Part shown: positions 50,682 to 59,014 of the stretch, piece after piece | How positions within the stretch are numbered: the stretch's first letter is position 1 | Layout: every line of letters begins with the position of its first letter | Translations under genes and position numbers: made by a program | From: a virus | Virus record (IMG/VR): IMGVR_UViG_3300033149_001989 | Coordinates: 1-64,000 of that record | DNA: 64,000 nucleotides | Strand: one strand, 5' to 3' | The notes under the pieces: generated by a model | What the model saw: the letters and a program-made list of their open reading frames with translations, nothing else | Told to the model about the DNA's origin: nothing | Databases searched by the model: none

Positions 50682-50709
50682 GATAATAGGGAGAACAGAG
50701 AAGGAAAAG

Positions 50710-50922
50710 ATGGTATTAAAGGTAATCCCAATAGACGAACTAGAAAAGGCGGCGGAGAATAGGAAAAGAATAGAGGAACAACGCCGAAAAGAACCTTACT
50801 ACTGGTGGGAATATCCTGATGTTGAGTATAAACAAGAAGCCAGTAATCCAAGAGGGTTAGCACAAACTCGTAAAGAATTAAAAGAGAGAAATGAAAGGAG
50901 TAAAAATGGCAGAAATACGTAG
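50710..50922 (+). CDS. Small charged protein, unknown
   Basis: A 70-residue highly charged helical protein starting MVLKVIPIDELEKAAENRKR, with a WWEYPD segment in the middle. I start at ATG 50710, downstream of the promoter, with GAGAAGGAAAAG upstream. It overlaps the ATPase gene. Confidence 0.55.
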   Translation: MVLKVIPIDELEKAAENRKRIEEQRRKEPYYWWEYPDVEYKQEASNPRGLAQTRKELKERNERSKNGRNT

Positions 50923-52267
50923 ATTAACTGTTGAAAGTTCTTATTGTAAGAACTGGACTGTTGTTGATGCCCTGCGGGAACTGATACAAAATGCTTTAGA
51001 TACGAAAACAAAAGTTACTTTTAATAATTGCGGCAGTAAATTGTGGGAGATTAGAGATAGAGGTCAGGGATTAAAGTTAACAGACTTTCTAATTGGTAGG
51101 AGTTCAAAACAGTCAAATGACGGAGTAATTGGGCAGTTTGGTGAGGGTGCTCCTATTGGATGCTTAGTTCTTGCTCGTAATAACCGTAAGGTAACGGTGC
51201 AGTCACTGGGCAAACAGTATTCATTCTCCCTCCAGTATGATAACCAGTGGGAAACTGACTTGCTGACTATCAGTATTGACACTTGTGATACTGGTAGAGG
51301 GACAGGCGTATTTGTAGAGTGTAGTGAAGAGGAGATAAATTCGGCGAAACATTTATTTATGAAATTAAACCCACCACTTGTATTGCACAAAGTGAGGGCT
51401 TCTACATTCAAAGCAGATATTCTGGACTGCCCCAAAATTATATATGTTAACGGATTAGTCGTAACGCAAGTTGACTCTATGTTTGGTTACAATTTCTATG
51501 ATAAGTCTCTTGTAAACAGGGATAGAGCGGCAATCGGTTATGATGCTGTTAGAGGGCAAGTCGAGGCTACATTAAGTAACTTAACTAATCAATATTTAAT
51601 TGAGAAATTACTCAAAAGTGCGGTGGGTAATTCTGATAGTTCTTTTATTGAATTTAATGTTAATTTTAACCCACGAAGAAACGTTTGGCTTAGAGTAATT
51701 AGAGAATGTTTTGGTGATAGAGTATGTTTGAGTAGCAATCCAAAGGATGATTTAAGAGCTACAGAAGATAACTGGTCTGTCCTTAAAGTACCACTTAATT
51801 TTTGCTTTTCACTTGATTTTATTCTACCGTATTCTACTAAGGTTGGTGGCAAAGATAAAAAAATAATACCACAAAAAGATTTATCAATATCAGAAAAAAC
51901 TCTTCTTGCTAGAGGCAAAGCAATTGCGGATGAGGTGGCGAAAGAAGTTGGTTTAGATACATTTCCTATTAAAATATTTGAGGATACTATCTCGCAAGAT
52001 ATAAAACGATTTGACTGGAGAGGATACTATCATAATGGCACAGTCGGGGTAGCGTGGGAGTTGCTAAAAACTGGCAGTATTAGCGATGTGGTTAAAACTA
52101 TCCTACACGAGTACATTCACGGTACAAATGGACACGAAGATAATTCTAGGGCATTTGAAAATGACCTGTGCGATGTTATTGCAACTTTAGCCCTAACTTG
52201 GATAGCAGAGAAAAACAATAAAGCCAGATGGAGTGGATTAAACTATGCGTTACGAGATATGTCATAA
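50906..52267 (+). CDS. GHKL ATPase fused to a zincin-like HExxH domain
   Basis: A 453-residue protein. The N-terminal GHKL domain has LRELIQNALD (23-32, catalytic Glu and Mg-binding Asn), IRDRGQGL (G1 box) and GQFGEGAPIG (76-85, G2 box). The middle is unrecognised. The C-terminus has TILHEYIHGTNGHEDNSRAF, with HEYIH at 401-405 and possible third ligands His410 or Glu418. This combines an ATP-gated dimerising domain with a putative metalloprotease. I start at ATG 50906 (AAAGGAGTAAAA upstream). The combination suggests an ATP-controlled protease or effector; a role in host interaction is inference. Confidence 0.78.
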   Translation: MAEIRRLTVESSYCKNWTVVDALRELIQNALDTKTKVTFNNCGSKLWEIRDRGQGLKLTDFLIGRSSKQSNDGVIGQFGEGAPIGCLVLARNNRKVTVQSLGKQYSFSLQYDNQWETDLLTISIDTCDTGRGTGVFVECSEEEINSAKHLFMKLNPPLVLHKVRASTFKADILDCPKIIYVNGLVVTQVDSMFGYNFYDKSLVNRDRAAIGYDAVRGQVEATLSNLTNQYLIEKLLKSAVGNSDSSFIEFNVNFNPRRNVWLRVIRECFGDRVCLSSNPKDDLRATEDNWSVLKVPLNFCFSLDFILPYSTKVGGKDKKIIPQKDLSISEKTLLARGKAIADEVAKEVGLDTFPIKIFEDTISQDIKRFDWRGYYHNGTVGVAWELLKTGSISDVVKTILHEYIHGTNGHEDNSRAFENDLCDVIATLALTWIAEKNNKARWSGLNYALRDMS

Positions 52268-52541
52268 ACTAGCAATAGCATTTGTCGGGCTTAATGCTCT
52301 GGATGCGTTCCTGACATTAAAGATACTAGAACAGAACGGAACAGAACTAATGCCCCTTGCTAGAACAGTTATAGAACAACCATTGTTATTCTGGTCATTT
52401 AAAATAGGTGGCAGCACATTAGCGGCTTACCTTGTGCTTAGGCTGAACAATAGAAAATTTAGGTCTGCGAGTATTTTGGGGATACTGGTAATGGTTATGG
52501 TAGGTATTTGTATGTTTAACCTAGTAGGTATGCTAACTTGA
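52245..52541 (+). CDS. Small membrane protein (DUF5658-like)
   Basis: A 98-residue membrane protein with three hydrophobic segments, about residues 8-28, 48-66 and 74-96. It includes GLNALDAFLTLKILEQNGTE, a pattern of the small DUF5658 family. It overlaps the end of the ATPase/zincin gene by 23 bases and may work with it at the membrane. Function unknown. Confidence 0.7.
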   Translation: MRYEICHKLAIAFVGLNALDAFLTLKILEQNGTELMPLARTVIEQPLLFWSFKIGGSTLAAYLVLRLNNRKFRSASILGILVMVMVGICMFNLVGMLT

Positions 52542-52566
52542 CATCATTCTTGGCATATAATAAAAT
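52538..52566 (+). promoter_or_regulatory. Sigma70-type promoter
   Basis: TTGACA, 17 bases, TAAAAT on the plus strand. Its position rules out a start codon at 52538 for the next gene and points to GTG 52595 instead. Confidence 0.75.
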
Positions 52567-52594
52567 AAAGACATTGAGAAAATGGGAGGAAACC

Positions 52595-53278
52595 GTGCTT
52601 AGTAACAGCGAAGTAGCTAACCAATTTGCACTTGGCAAAACACGTGGTAAAAGCAATCGTATGACGATTGAGGGTGATACTCTCTACTCTTACTCGGCAC
52701 CGATTGCGATTAGAGATGGTGAGAAATTTATTATCTCGAATAGAGCGTCATTTCTAGGGGGATGCCCCTATTCAATGACTACCTCTCATCATATATCTTG
52801 CGTTTACTATGCTTGTAAAGGAAAGGGCACGATAAGGCTGGTTGATGGTTGGGCAGAGCGTGGTAAACCTGAGTTTTATATTCCTCAATTACCTAGTTAC
52901 AAGACAGTCAGTGGGCTTATAAGAGGGTTTGTTACCCATCCATATTGGAATGGCACATGGACAGGAATATGGCACCCCGACACAGGAACTAAGGAAGTCC
53001 ATTGGCGAACAAAGAACGACCAACTTATCTCGCCAGAGGGTGATGTAGTAGCATTTCGTGAGTATATAAGACAGCCTTGTAATAAGGACTGTGATAATTG
53101 CCTTGCTCGGTTTCTTTGTCTGTCTAATAAAGAATTATTTAATGGGTATGTTGTAACAATTATAAAGGATAGCCCATACTTCGAAAAAGTAAATTATCAC
53201 ATTCAGAAAGCATACAAGTCTTATCGGTGTAAGTATCCCTCTAACGATTTGATGCTAGTTAGAAATACATATAAGTAA
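52595..53278 (+). CDS. Protein with the C-x2-C-x5-C motif, unknown
   Basis: A 227-residue protein. Near residue 168 it has CNKDCDNCLARFLCLSNKEL, the recurring Cys motif with an extra upstream Cys. The N-terminal part is Arg- and Ser-rich, with a Cys-containing middle (ISCVYYACKGKGTIRL). I start at GTG 52595, which has GGAGGAAACC directly before it. Function unknown; the motif places it in the same family as many small proteins here. Confidence 0.7.
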   Translation: MLSNSEVANQFALGKTRGKSNRMTIEGDTLYSYSAPIAIRDGEKFIISNRASFLGGCPYSMTTSHHISCVYYACKGKGTIRLVDGWAERGKPEFYIPQLPSYKTVSGLIRGFVTHPYWNGTWTGIWHPDTGTKEVHWRTKNDQLISPEGDVVAFREYIRQPCNKDCDNCLARFLCLSNKELFNGYVVTIIKDSPYFEKVNYHIQKAYKSYRCKYPSNDLMLVRNTYK

Positions 53279-53344
53279 GCAATCTGCGGGTCTGGCAGAG
53301 AATTGTAAATTCAGTATGAGGCTAAGCCTCAGAAGGAGAACAAA

Positions 53345-54127
53345 ATGGAAGATTATCTAGTAGAGGCAGAGGAACATCGGGGGCACAAGATTAAAATCTA
53401 TCAAGATATTGACCCACCTAATCCGAGAGAGTGGGAAGAAAATCTTGGCAAGATGGTATGTTTTCACAAGCGGTATAGTTTAGGTGATAAACACGACTTT
53501 CTCGATGCCAGAGACCTTATGGACTTCGTAGCAAGTGGGGATGTTGTATCCTTGCCCTTATTTTTGATTGACCATTCTGGACTGGCGATGAATACTGGTA
53601 GTTTCAGGCATTGTGACCCTCAAGGGTGGGATTGGGGGCAAGTTGGATTTATCTATGCCGACAAGGATGCTTTACGTAATGAGTATGGTGTCAAGCATAT
53701 TACAAAGAAAATCCGAGAAAAAGCCTTAACAGTTCTGCAAAACGAGGTTGAACGGTATGATAAGTTCCTGCGTGGCTGGGTTTATGGTTACTTGATTGAA
53801 GACGCCGATGGAGAGCAATTAGACTCCTGTTGGGGCTATTTTGATGAACCTTCTGATATAATCAAGGAATGTAAGTCAATAATAGACCACCACGTTGAGA
53901 AGAAGAATAAGCATTATCCTAAAGTAGAAGTGTTTGTAACTAAAGGAAACAAGTTCAGGGCACGTATTCGTGAAAGTATAACTGAACCTACTTATGAGGT
54001 AACAATTGGTGGTGAGGAGTGGCAGAAGGGTAAGGGGCGAAATCATTGGCAAAGAATAGAACTGTTGATGGATAAAATCCTGAAAGGGTTAGGTGAGGAA
54101 TACGGCAAAGCAATTAACAGAATTTAG
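53345..54127 (+). CDS. Conserved-type phage protein, unknown
   Basis: A 260-residue protein with LPLFLIDHSGLAMNTGSF and WDWGQVGFIYADKDALRNEY in the middle, then GWVYGYLIEDADGEQLDSCW. I know this sequence style from a widespread phage and plasmid family whose function is not established. CAGAAGGAGAACAAA precedes the ATG. A short GAGGC-GCCTC hairpin lies just before the ribosome site. Confidence 0.7.
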   Translation: MEDYLVEAEEHRGHKIKIYQDIDPPNPREWEENLGKMVCFHKRYSLGDKHDFLDARDLMDFVASGDVVSLPLFLIDHSGLAMNTGSFRHCDPQGWDWGQVGFIYADKDALRNEYGVKHITKKIREKALTVLQNEVERYDKFLRGWVYGYLIEDADGEQLDSCWGYFDEPSDIIKECKSIIDHHVEKKNKHYPKVEVFVTKGNKFRARIRESITEPTYEVTIGGEEWQKGKGRNHWQRIELLMDKILKGLGEEYGKAINRI

Positions 54128-54148
54128 ATAAATCCTTTTGATATAAAG

Positions 54149-54559
54149 GTGAAGGAAGTGGTTACCCTTGACGAAGTTCTTGGCATATGCGATAATAAAG
54201 ATAATGAGGAAGCACTCAAAAAACTGTTGGAAGCCACGAGAGGGGGAGTAAATATGCGACACGCTAAAGCAAAGAAGTATGAGGTCGGCAGAAATAGACC
54301 GACAGAAAATCGGGCTAGTAATGCTATGCTTAATGAGAGCATTAACGAATGGGTAAATAAGGTGAGAGACGCTGGCAAGATGCAAGAGGGTGATGGGGTA
54401 CAGAGTATTGGGGATAGGGTTGCTGGTGTACTAGTAAATCTGATTGGAGAGATTAAAGCTGGCAGAATACAGAGAGAGGTAATATCAGGGGTTGTAGAAC
54501 GGTTGGGGTTACATAATTCATTGATTAAAGCCCAAGAAATCTTGGAGAGGAGAAAATAG
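54149..54559 (+). CDS. Helical protein, unknown
   Basis: A frame of up to 136 residues. A GTG at 54149 or 54158 is possible, but the ATG at 54254 has the best ribosome site (GAGGGGGAGTAAAT) and gives 101 residues. The C-terminal half (VAGVLVNLIGEIKAGRIQRE) is helical. No motif recognised. Confidence 0.55.
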   Translation: MKEVVTLDEVLGICDNKDNEEALKKLLEATRGGVNMRHAKAKKYEVGRNRPTENRASNAMLNESINEWVNKVRDAGKMQEGDGVQSIGDRVAGVLVNLIGEIKAGRIQREVISGVVERLGLHNSLIKAQEILERRK

Positions 54560-54561
54560 GA

Positions 54562-54726
54562 ATGTCGCTGGCAAAGGGAGTTAAAGGTAAAAATAGAAAA
54601 TTACTCGTTTTCTTACATAGACAATCTAAATTTGAGGAAGCCTTTAATAGATACCTAAATGGCGAAGTTTCGGCTGAATATGTGGGGGAACGTGCAAAAA
54701 AACTAAAGAACATCAAGGGGAAATGA
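54562..54726 (+). CDS. Small basic protein (54 residues)
   Basis: A 54-residue Lys-rich helical protein starting MSLAKGVKGKNRKLLVFLHR. GAGAGGAGAAAATAGGA precedes the ATG. It overlaps the next gene by ATGA. Function unknown. Confidence 0.6.
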   Translation: MSLAKGVKGKNRKLLVFLHRQSKFEEAFNRYLNGEVSAEYVGERAKKLKNIKGK

Positions 54727-54920
54727 GAAAAAGAGGCAAAGTTAAAATGAAAGATATGCGGAGAATAAACGAAGTCTGGCAAGCGTGTAACCATTTGGGC
54801 GAATGGTTTACGTATGCACGTGTTGGAAGTAGCAAGAATGCTTTCATTACTACATTGGCTGTTGGTGCGATGGCAGACCGTTATCAACATTTAGTTGGAA
54901 AGAGGTATTCAAATGGCTGA
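54723..54920 (+). CDS. Small basic protein, unknown
   Basis: A 65-residue protein translationally coupled to the gene before it by ATGA. It includes NHLGEWFTYARVGSSKNAFI. No motif recognised. Confidence 0.55.
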   Translation: MRKRGKVKMKDMRRINEVWQACNHLGEWFTYARVGSSKNAFITTLAVGAMADRYQHLVGKRYSNG

Positions 54921-54940
54921 AATGGTGTGGTGTAACTGAG

Positions 54941-55291
54941 ATGGCTAAAATAACTCAGGCGCAAATTGAACAACGAGAAGATTATCTTGCTAAGCAAGAG
55001 TATGGTATACCCTTTGAGGACTTGCCACCCGATATAAAACAGAAAGTGCATAATGCGGCACTTGATTATTTGGGGGTGCGTATGGTATTTAAGTTTAAGT
55101 GCTTGGATTGTGGTACTGTGTATGAAGAGGAAATAGACAGAGAATTGGCAACTATATACACGGAGATACAATCTGAGACTAACAAACATATAATCGAGAG
55201 TGTATGCCCATTCTGCTTGGATAAACGGAATGGAACAGAAATTGAACGAGAGGTAGACGAATGGGCGAGGAAGTCAGAAAGCGTTATATAG
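54941..55291 (+). CDS. Zinc-ribbon protein, unknown
   Basis: A 116-residue protein with FKCLDCGTVYEEEIDREL and SVCPFCLDKRNG forming a four-Cys zinc ribbon. The remainder is acidic and helical. It overlaps the next gene by 31 bases. Function unknown. Confidence 0.65.
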   Translation: MAKITQAQIEQREDYLAKQEYGIPFEDLPPDIKQKVHNAALDYLGVRMVFKFKCLDCGTVYEEEIDRELATIYTEIQSETNKHIIESVCPFCLDKRNGTEIEREVDEWARKSESVI

Positions 55292-55506
55292 AAGTTGATG
55301 GCAAGATATATTCCGCTTGGGTGTGTCCACGTTGTGTCGGTGGAACGATGGTGATATGTCAGGATAAAGCCAATAGTCGACCCTACTTTTGCTGTGTTGC
55401 TTGCGGTAAAAAAGTTAGAATTAGTGAAAAGTTTGAGAAAAAGAGAGAAGATGCCCCCAAATTTGTGCGTAAAACAGGTAAAAAGGGCAAAAATAAGGAT
55501 AAATAA
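55261..55506 (+). CDS. Small zinc-ribbon protein
   Basis: An 81-residue protein with WVCPRCVGGTMVIC and FCCVACGKKVRI (a zinc ribbon) and a Lys-rich C-terminal tail of about 30 residues, as in nucleic acid binding proteins. Function unknown. Confidence 0.65.
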   Translation: MGEEVRKRYIEVDGKIYSAWVCPRCVGGTMVICQDKANSRPYFCCVACGKKVRISEKFEKKREDAPKFVRKTGKKGKNKDK

Positions 55507-55534
55507 ATGGTAATAAAATACAGTTTTTGGCAAA

Positions 55535-55548
55535 TTACGCAAGCGTAA
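55535..55548. repeat. Palindrome TTACGC-AA-GCGTAA upstream of the ligase gene
   Basis: Perfect 6-bp arms around AA. The surrounding 85-base gap also has three spaced AATAAAAT sequences. It may be an operator. No promoter fits the consensus here. Confidence 0.4.
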
Positions 55549-55591
55549 AGGTGCAATAAAATGTCATTTTGGCAATAAAATATGAGGACTG

Positions 55592-56506
55592 ATGATAACT
55601 TACCAAGATAAAAATCATTCACTATACGAAGGTTTGCCATTTATGGAAATTCGGGGGAATAGGATACCATTTCCCTGTTTTGCTGAGGTTAAACTCGATG
55701 GCGAATTTCAATACGTTATAAAAAATAAAGGTAAGGTATTCTTATTGAACAAAAGGGAGCACGGCAGAATACGAGAGGGTATGCCAATTACCAAGTTAGA
55801 TATTCCAGATAACACGATACTGTTAGGAGAATTAGTTTGGGGAGCAGGCAAATTCTTTTATGATTTTGCTAAACATAAATTGTCTCCAGATAACAATTTG
55901 GGAATATTTGGGTGCCTGCGGTGGGATGGTGAGGATATTTGGAAAACTAAAAATTATTTGGATGTTAGGAAATTTCTGGAAAGCCAGAAGTTTTATAATA
56001 GCAAAGTTGCTCTGACACCAAAAGCGATATGCCGAAACCAACAGGAACTAGATGGCTTTTTCAACAAAGTAGTTACTGCTGGTTATGAGGGGATTGTAAT
56101 TATAGACCCATATTCAAAGTTTGTAAATGGGGTAACAGTAAGACGAGCAAAGAAAAAGTTTGTTGCTGATAATGACTTTGTTATCATCGGCTTCCAAAAT
56201 GAAACGAAGCGAGCAAAAACACTTTCGGTTCTGGTGGGGCATAGAGTAAATGGTAAAGTTAAACGTTTATGCTATGTTGGTGGTGGGTTCACTTTAGAGC
56301 AAAAAAATACTTTATTAAGGGTTCTAAAGGATATGATTATCGCAAAGAATGGCGAAGAGTATTTAGTAGACCCCAAAATTATCATAACAGTAAAGCATTA
56401 TGGAATAATTAGGAATGATAAAGGTGAAGTTCACTCTTTACGCCATCCTCAATTCAAATGTTTTAGGTTAGATAAAGCAGTAAACCAGATAGATACAATT
56501 AGGTGA
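55592..56506 (+). CDS. ATP-dependent polynucleotide ligase
   Basis: A 304-residue ligase of the covalent nucleotidyltransferase superfamily. Motif I is EVKLDGEF (adenylated Lys34). Motif III-like GELVWG holds Glu80. Motif IV is AGYEGIVII, and motif V is in RAKKKFVADNDFVIIGF. An OB-fold follows to the end. The usual KxDGxR has Glu in place of Arg. It seals DNA or RNA nicks using ATP. With the Ku gene at 58217 it could join double-strand ends. ATG 55592 has TGAGG upstream. Confidence 0.83.
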   Translation: MITYQDKNHSLYEGLPFMEIRGNRIPFPCFAEVKLDGEFQYVIKNKGKVFLLNKREHGRIREGMPITKLDIPDNTILLGELVWGAGKFFYDFAKHKLSPDNNLGIFGCLRWDGEDIWKTKNYLDVRKFLESQKFYNSKVALTPKAICRNQQELDGFFNKVVTAGYEGIVIIDPYSKFVNGVTVRRAKKKFVADNDFVIIGFQNETKRAKTLSVLVGHRVNGKVKRLCYVGGGFTLEQKNTLLRVLKDMIIAKNGEEYLVDPKIIITVKHYGIIRNDKGEVHSLRHPQFKCFRLDKAVNQIDTIR

Positions 56507-56534
56507 CATAAAATACAAACGTAGATGGCATTGG

Positions 56535-56810
56535 ATGAAACCAAGAGGCGACACAAATTGTAATGATTGTCCAAGACGTTTTGAGTGCTTTACTGGTAAA
56601 GGTGAAGCTTGCCCGACTATAAATGGTAGTGAGATAACCTATTGTTATCCTTGCTACAATAATGTTTGTATTGGGCTTAGTAAAGATGATACTAATGTAT
56701 TTTGGAAATATAGAATAACACCCGACCAAATGCTAAAGTTGGTACAACGAGCTAAGTTTCGCACTTACAAGAAATATAATAGAATTTATTTAGAGGTATT
56801 AGATGAGTAA
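56535..56810 (+). CDS. Small protein with the C-x2-C-x5-C motif
   Basis: A 91-residue protein with NCNDCPRRFECFTGKGEACP, a textbook copy of the recurring motif, at residues 8-27. Further Cys pairs (YCYPCYNNVC) follow. It overlaps the next gene. Function unknown. Confidence 0.65.
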   Translation: MKPRGDTNCNDCPRRFECFTGKGEACPTINGSEITYCYPCYNNVCIGLSKDDTNVFWKYRITPDQMLKLVQRAKFRTYKKYNRIYLEVLDE

Positions 56811-57132
56811 AGGCAGTGTTGTAAATCCAAAAGATGTTGTCATCAAAGTTACTGAGATAGAAGATGAAAAAGGTAAGCCAATTGTAGTAGTACTTCCTGT
56901 TGCTGCTGGTGGCAGGAAAGAATTGTGGATAATGTCTGATGTTCGTTGTATGGATAAGGACACCGATGTTTGTAATAAATGCCGTCTGCGTTATCAATGT
57001 TATAGTGGTAATGTTCTCAAGATAGATTATCTTGATACATTTGACCCCAATGATTTAACTCCTTTGAGCAGGAAGATTGAAGCACATTTAAGACGGTACA
57101 AACCAGAGGTTGACAGTAAGCAGGGCAAGTGA
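56803..57132 (+). CDS. Small protein with the C-x2-C-x5-C motif
   Basis: A 109-residue protein with DVCNKCRLRYQCYSGNVL near residue 56. The N-terminal half is strand-rich (KPIVVVLPVAAGG). It is followed by a promoter for the next gene inside its own 3' end. Function unknown. Confidence 0.65.
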   Translation: MSKGSVVNPKDVVIKVTEIEDEKGKPIVVVLPVAAGGRKELWIMSDVRCMDKDTDVCNKCRLRYQCYSGNVLKIDYLDTFDPNDLTPLSRKIEAHLRRYKPEVDSKQGK

Positions 57133-57138
57133 TATAAT
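57110..57138 (+). promoter_or_regulatory. Consensus sigma70-type promoter
   Basis: TTGACA, 17 bases, TATAAT on the plus strand, inside the 3' end of the previous gene. The ATG at 57147 lies nine bases after the -10 box, so the leader is nearly absent. Confidence 0.8.
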
Positions 57139-57146
57139 TAGGTAGA

Positions 57147-57860
57147 ATGAAGTTTTATTGTAATCGCTGTAAATCTGCATTTACCACTTTCAGTAAAGAG
57201 GGTGGTGAAGCCAAGAGGAAAGAAAGGGAGTTTGCCTTTTCTCACGGAATTGAGAATAAAATGAGATGCCCAAAGTGTGGTGCATCTAATCCGCCCACAA
57301 GACTTGCTAACCCAAAGTATCAAAAACACTACCGCACAAGGTACCAACCGAAGCCAAGATATGCTACTGGTGAAGAAGATTATACTCCACCAACGATTAT
57401 CTTGCATCCAGATTGTCAAAAACGGATAATTAGTTCGGTGGGCAGTATTGGTGGTATGAAGGTTGTTTGTGAAGGATGCCCCCAAGTATTTAACTGCTGG
57501 ACTGGAAATGTTGATGATGGGTTGTGTAGCGAAATAAAGGCACCCGATGCGGACAAGGTAAAAGAAGCAACCAAAGCAATTGTTGAGCAAGATAAAATTT
57601 TGCTACAACTACAGAAGCAGCGAGCAGTATTTGGCAAAGTGAAATTCGGTTATGAAAGCAGAAACGGTTGCTGGTATTGTCGATTCGGGGGTACAGTTTG
57701 GAAGTTAGATACTAGTGACATTGAAGCGATAAAGAGTGGTAATTTTGGCACAAAAAAGACCACAATCATCAGGAATTCCCTGAAAAATAAGAAATTATCA
57801 CTAGCTGCGGTTACGTCACTACTGTTATTAGAGATGGAAGTGGCATCAAGTGGGCGTTGA
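57147..57860 (+). CDS. Multi-zinc protein with a variant C-x2-C-x5-C motif
   Basis: A 237-residue protein. It starts with FYCNRCKSAF and MRCPKCGASN (a zinc ribbon), then VVCEGCPQVFNCWTGNVD (motif variant with Val in place of Arg) near residue 110. Its C-terminal half has GCWYCRFGGTVWKLDTSDIE and a basic helix. The mRNA appears almost leaderless. Function unknown; nucleic acid binding is likely from the composition. Confidence 0.68.
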   Translation: MKFYCNRCKSAFTTFSKEGGEAKRKEREFAFSHGIENKMRCPKCGASNPPTRLANPKYQKHYRTRYQPKPRYATGEEDYTPPTIILHPDCQKRIISSVGSIGGMKVVCEGCPQVFNCWTGNVDDGLCSEIKAPDADKVKEATKAIVEQDKILLQLQKQRAVFGKVKFGYESRNGCWYCRFGGTVWKLDTSDIEAIKSGNFGTKKTTIIRNSLKNKKLSLAAVTSLLLLEMEVASSGR

Positions 57861-57886
57861 CATCTGCCCAAGGCTCGTGATATAAT
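57857..57886 (+). promoter_or_regulatory. Consensus sigma70-type promoter (18-base spacer)
   Basis: TTGACA, 18 bases, TATAAT on the plus strand, ending 11 bases before ATG 57898, directly ahead of the Cys-motif gene and Ku. Confidence 0.8.
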
Positions 57887-57897
57887 GTAAGTGTAAA

Positions 57898-58230
57898 ATG
57901 AAAACCAGAGAAAATGATTTTGAGCATTATGTAAAGTGTCATTGTGGCTGGGAAGGGTTCTCCGCATGGATGATACACGGTTATGAGGGGTATGGGCACG
58001 GTGAAGATTGTGATGTTGAACCGATGGATTACTGCCCAAAATGTCGCACACCAGAAATAATGGTTGAGGCAATAGTTGAATGTCACGGTGATTGTCTGAA
58101 TTGCTCAGATAGGTTTCTATGCTTGACTGTGTTCGACAAGTTGCCTGTCCTACGGAAACATTATGACGAAGACTCTCGTCAAAAAAGCAATACCAAATTC
58201 TATAAAGGAGAGGATAATGGCAAGAAGTAG
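57898..58230 (+). CDS. Protein with the C-x2-C-x5-C motif, upstream of Ku
   Basis: A 110-residue protein with KCHCGWEG and YCPKCRTPE (a zinc ribbon) and CHGDCLNCSDRFLCLTVF (the recurring motif with extension) near residue 63. Its end overlaps the Ku gene by 14 bases, so the two are coupled. Function unknown. Confidence 0.68.
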   Translation: MKTRENDFEHYVKCHCGWEGFSAWMIHGYEGYGHGEDCDVEPMDYCPKCRTPEIMVEAIVECHGDCLNCSDRFLCLTVFDKLPVLRKHYDEDSRQKSNTKFYKGEDNGKK

Positions 58231-58972
58231 GGGATTTAAAATGTCTATTGCTGTTGGTGGAATGTTTTTAATTCCTGTTAGATTAGATAAAACCACCAGT
58301 GATAGCAAAATCAGCCTCCACGAATATCATAAAGATGATATGGGTAGCAGTGGTCGCAAGGCTTACTGTAAGTCTTGTGGTAAAGACCTAACCTCAGCTG
58401 ATATTGTTAAGGGTATTGAGGTAACGAAGGGGCAAGTGGTAACATTCTCTAAAGAGGAACTGGAAAGCCTACCACTAAGTACCACCAAGAATATTGAAGT
58501 TGACGGGTTTGTTAAGGCTGAGGAAATAAATCGTCTTGCTCTCGGCACTTCTTATTACCTTAGCCCTGATGAAACAAGCTCTCAGGCGTATAATCTGTTC
58601 GCACACGGGTTGAAGAAAATGGGTAGAGTTGCGGTGGGAAAGGTTGCTTTACGTAATCGTGAGAACTTGTGTATTGTCTATCCGATGAGTGGTGGTTTGG
58701 TACTTTCTATGATGTGCTGGCACGATGAATTCAAGGATAATCCATCAATTCCCAAGACAGAAATTACCGACACTCAGGCAGACCTGATGGATGTTATCAT
58801 CAAGAAGTATTCTAAACCATTTGACCATAGCGTGTATAGTGACCAGTATAATGATGCTTTAAAGAAGATGGCTGAACAAAAACTTAATGGTGATATTATC
58901 ACAATCAGCACTCCACAGGAACAGCAACCTCAAAATATTGAGGACGCCCTGAGAGCATTGGCTGCAGCATAG
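58217..58972 (+). CDS. ku: Ku-family DNA end-binding protein
   Basis: A 251-residue Ku core. It starts MARSRGFKMSIAVGGMFLIP, has CKSCGKDLTSADIVKGIEVT, FSKEELESLPL, IEVDGFVKAEEINRLALGTS, YYLSPDETSSQAYNLF and GRVAVGKVALRNRENLCIVY, which are the conserved blocks of the bacterial Ku beta-barrel. It ends in a short Gln/Pro-rich tail rather than a long basic one. It binds double-strand ends as a homodimer and recruits a ligase. I start at ATG 58217 (AAAGGAGAGGATA). Ku has been described in a few actinobacterial phages, where it aids genome circularisation. Confidence 0.92.
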   Translation: MARSRGFKMSIAVGGMFLIPVRLDKTTSDSKISLHEYHKDDMGSSGRKAYCKSCGKDLTSADIVKGIEVTKGQVVTFSKEELESLPLSTTKNIEVDGFVKAEEINRLALGTSYYLSPDETSSQAYNLFAHGLKKMGRVAVGKVALRNRENLCIVYPMSGGLVLSMMCWHDEFKDNPSIPKTEITDTQADLMDVIIKKYSKPFDHSVYSDQYNDALKKMAEQKLNGDIITISTPQEQQPQNIEDALRALAAA

Positions 58973-59014
58973 ATAATGTCTGAAAAGTTCAGATACCTCT
59001 GGTGAGGAGTAAAT

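Noticed and set aside
50552-51435. Several minus-strand frames opposite the GHKL ATPase gene and its leader
   Set aside because: The plus strand carries clear ATPase motifs; the minus frames have no ribosome sites or motifs.
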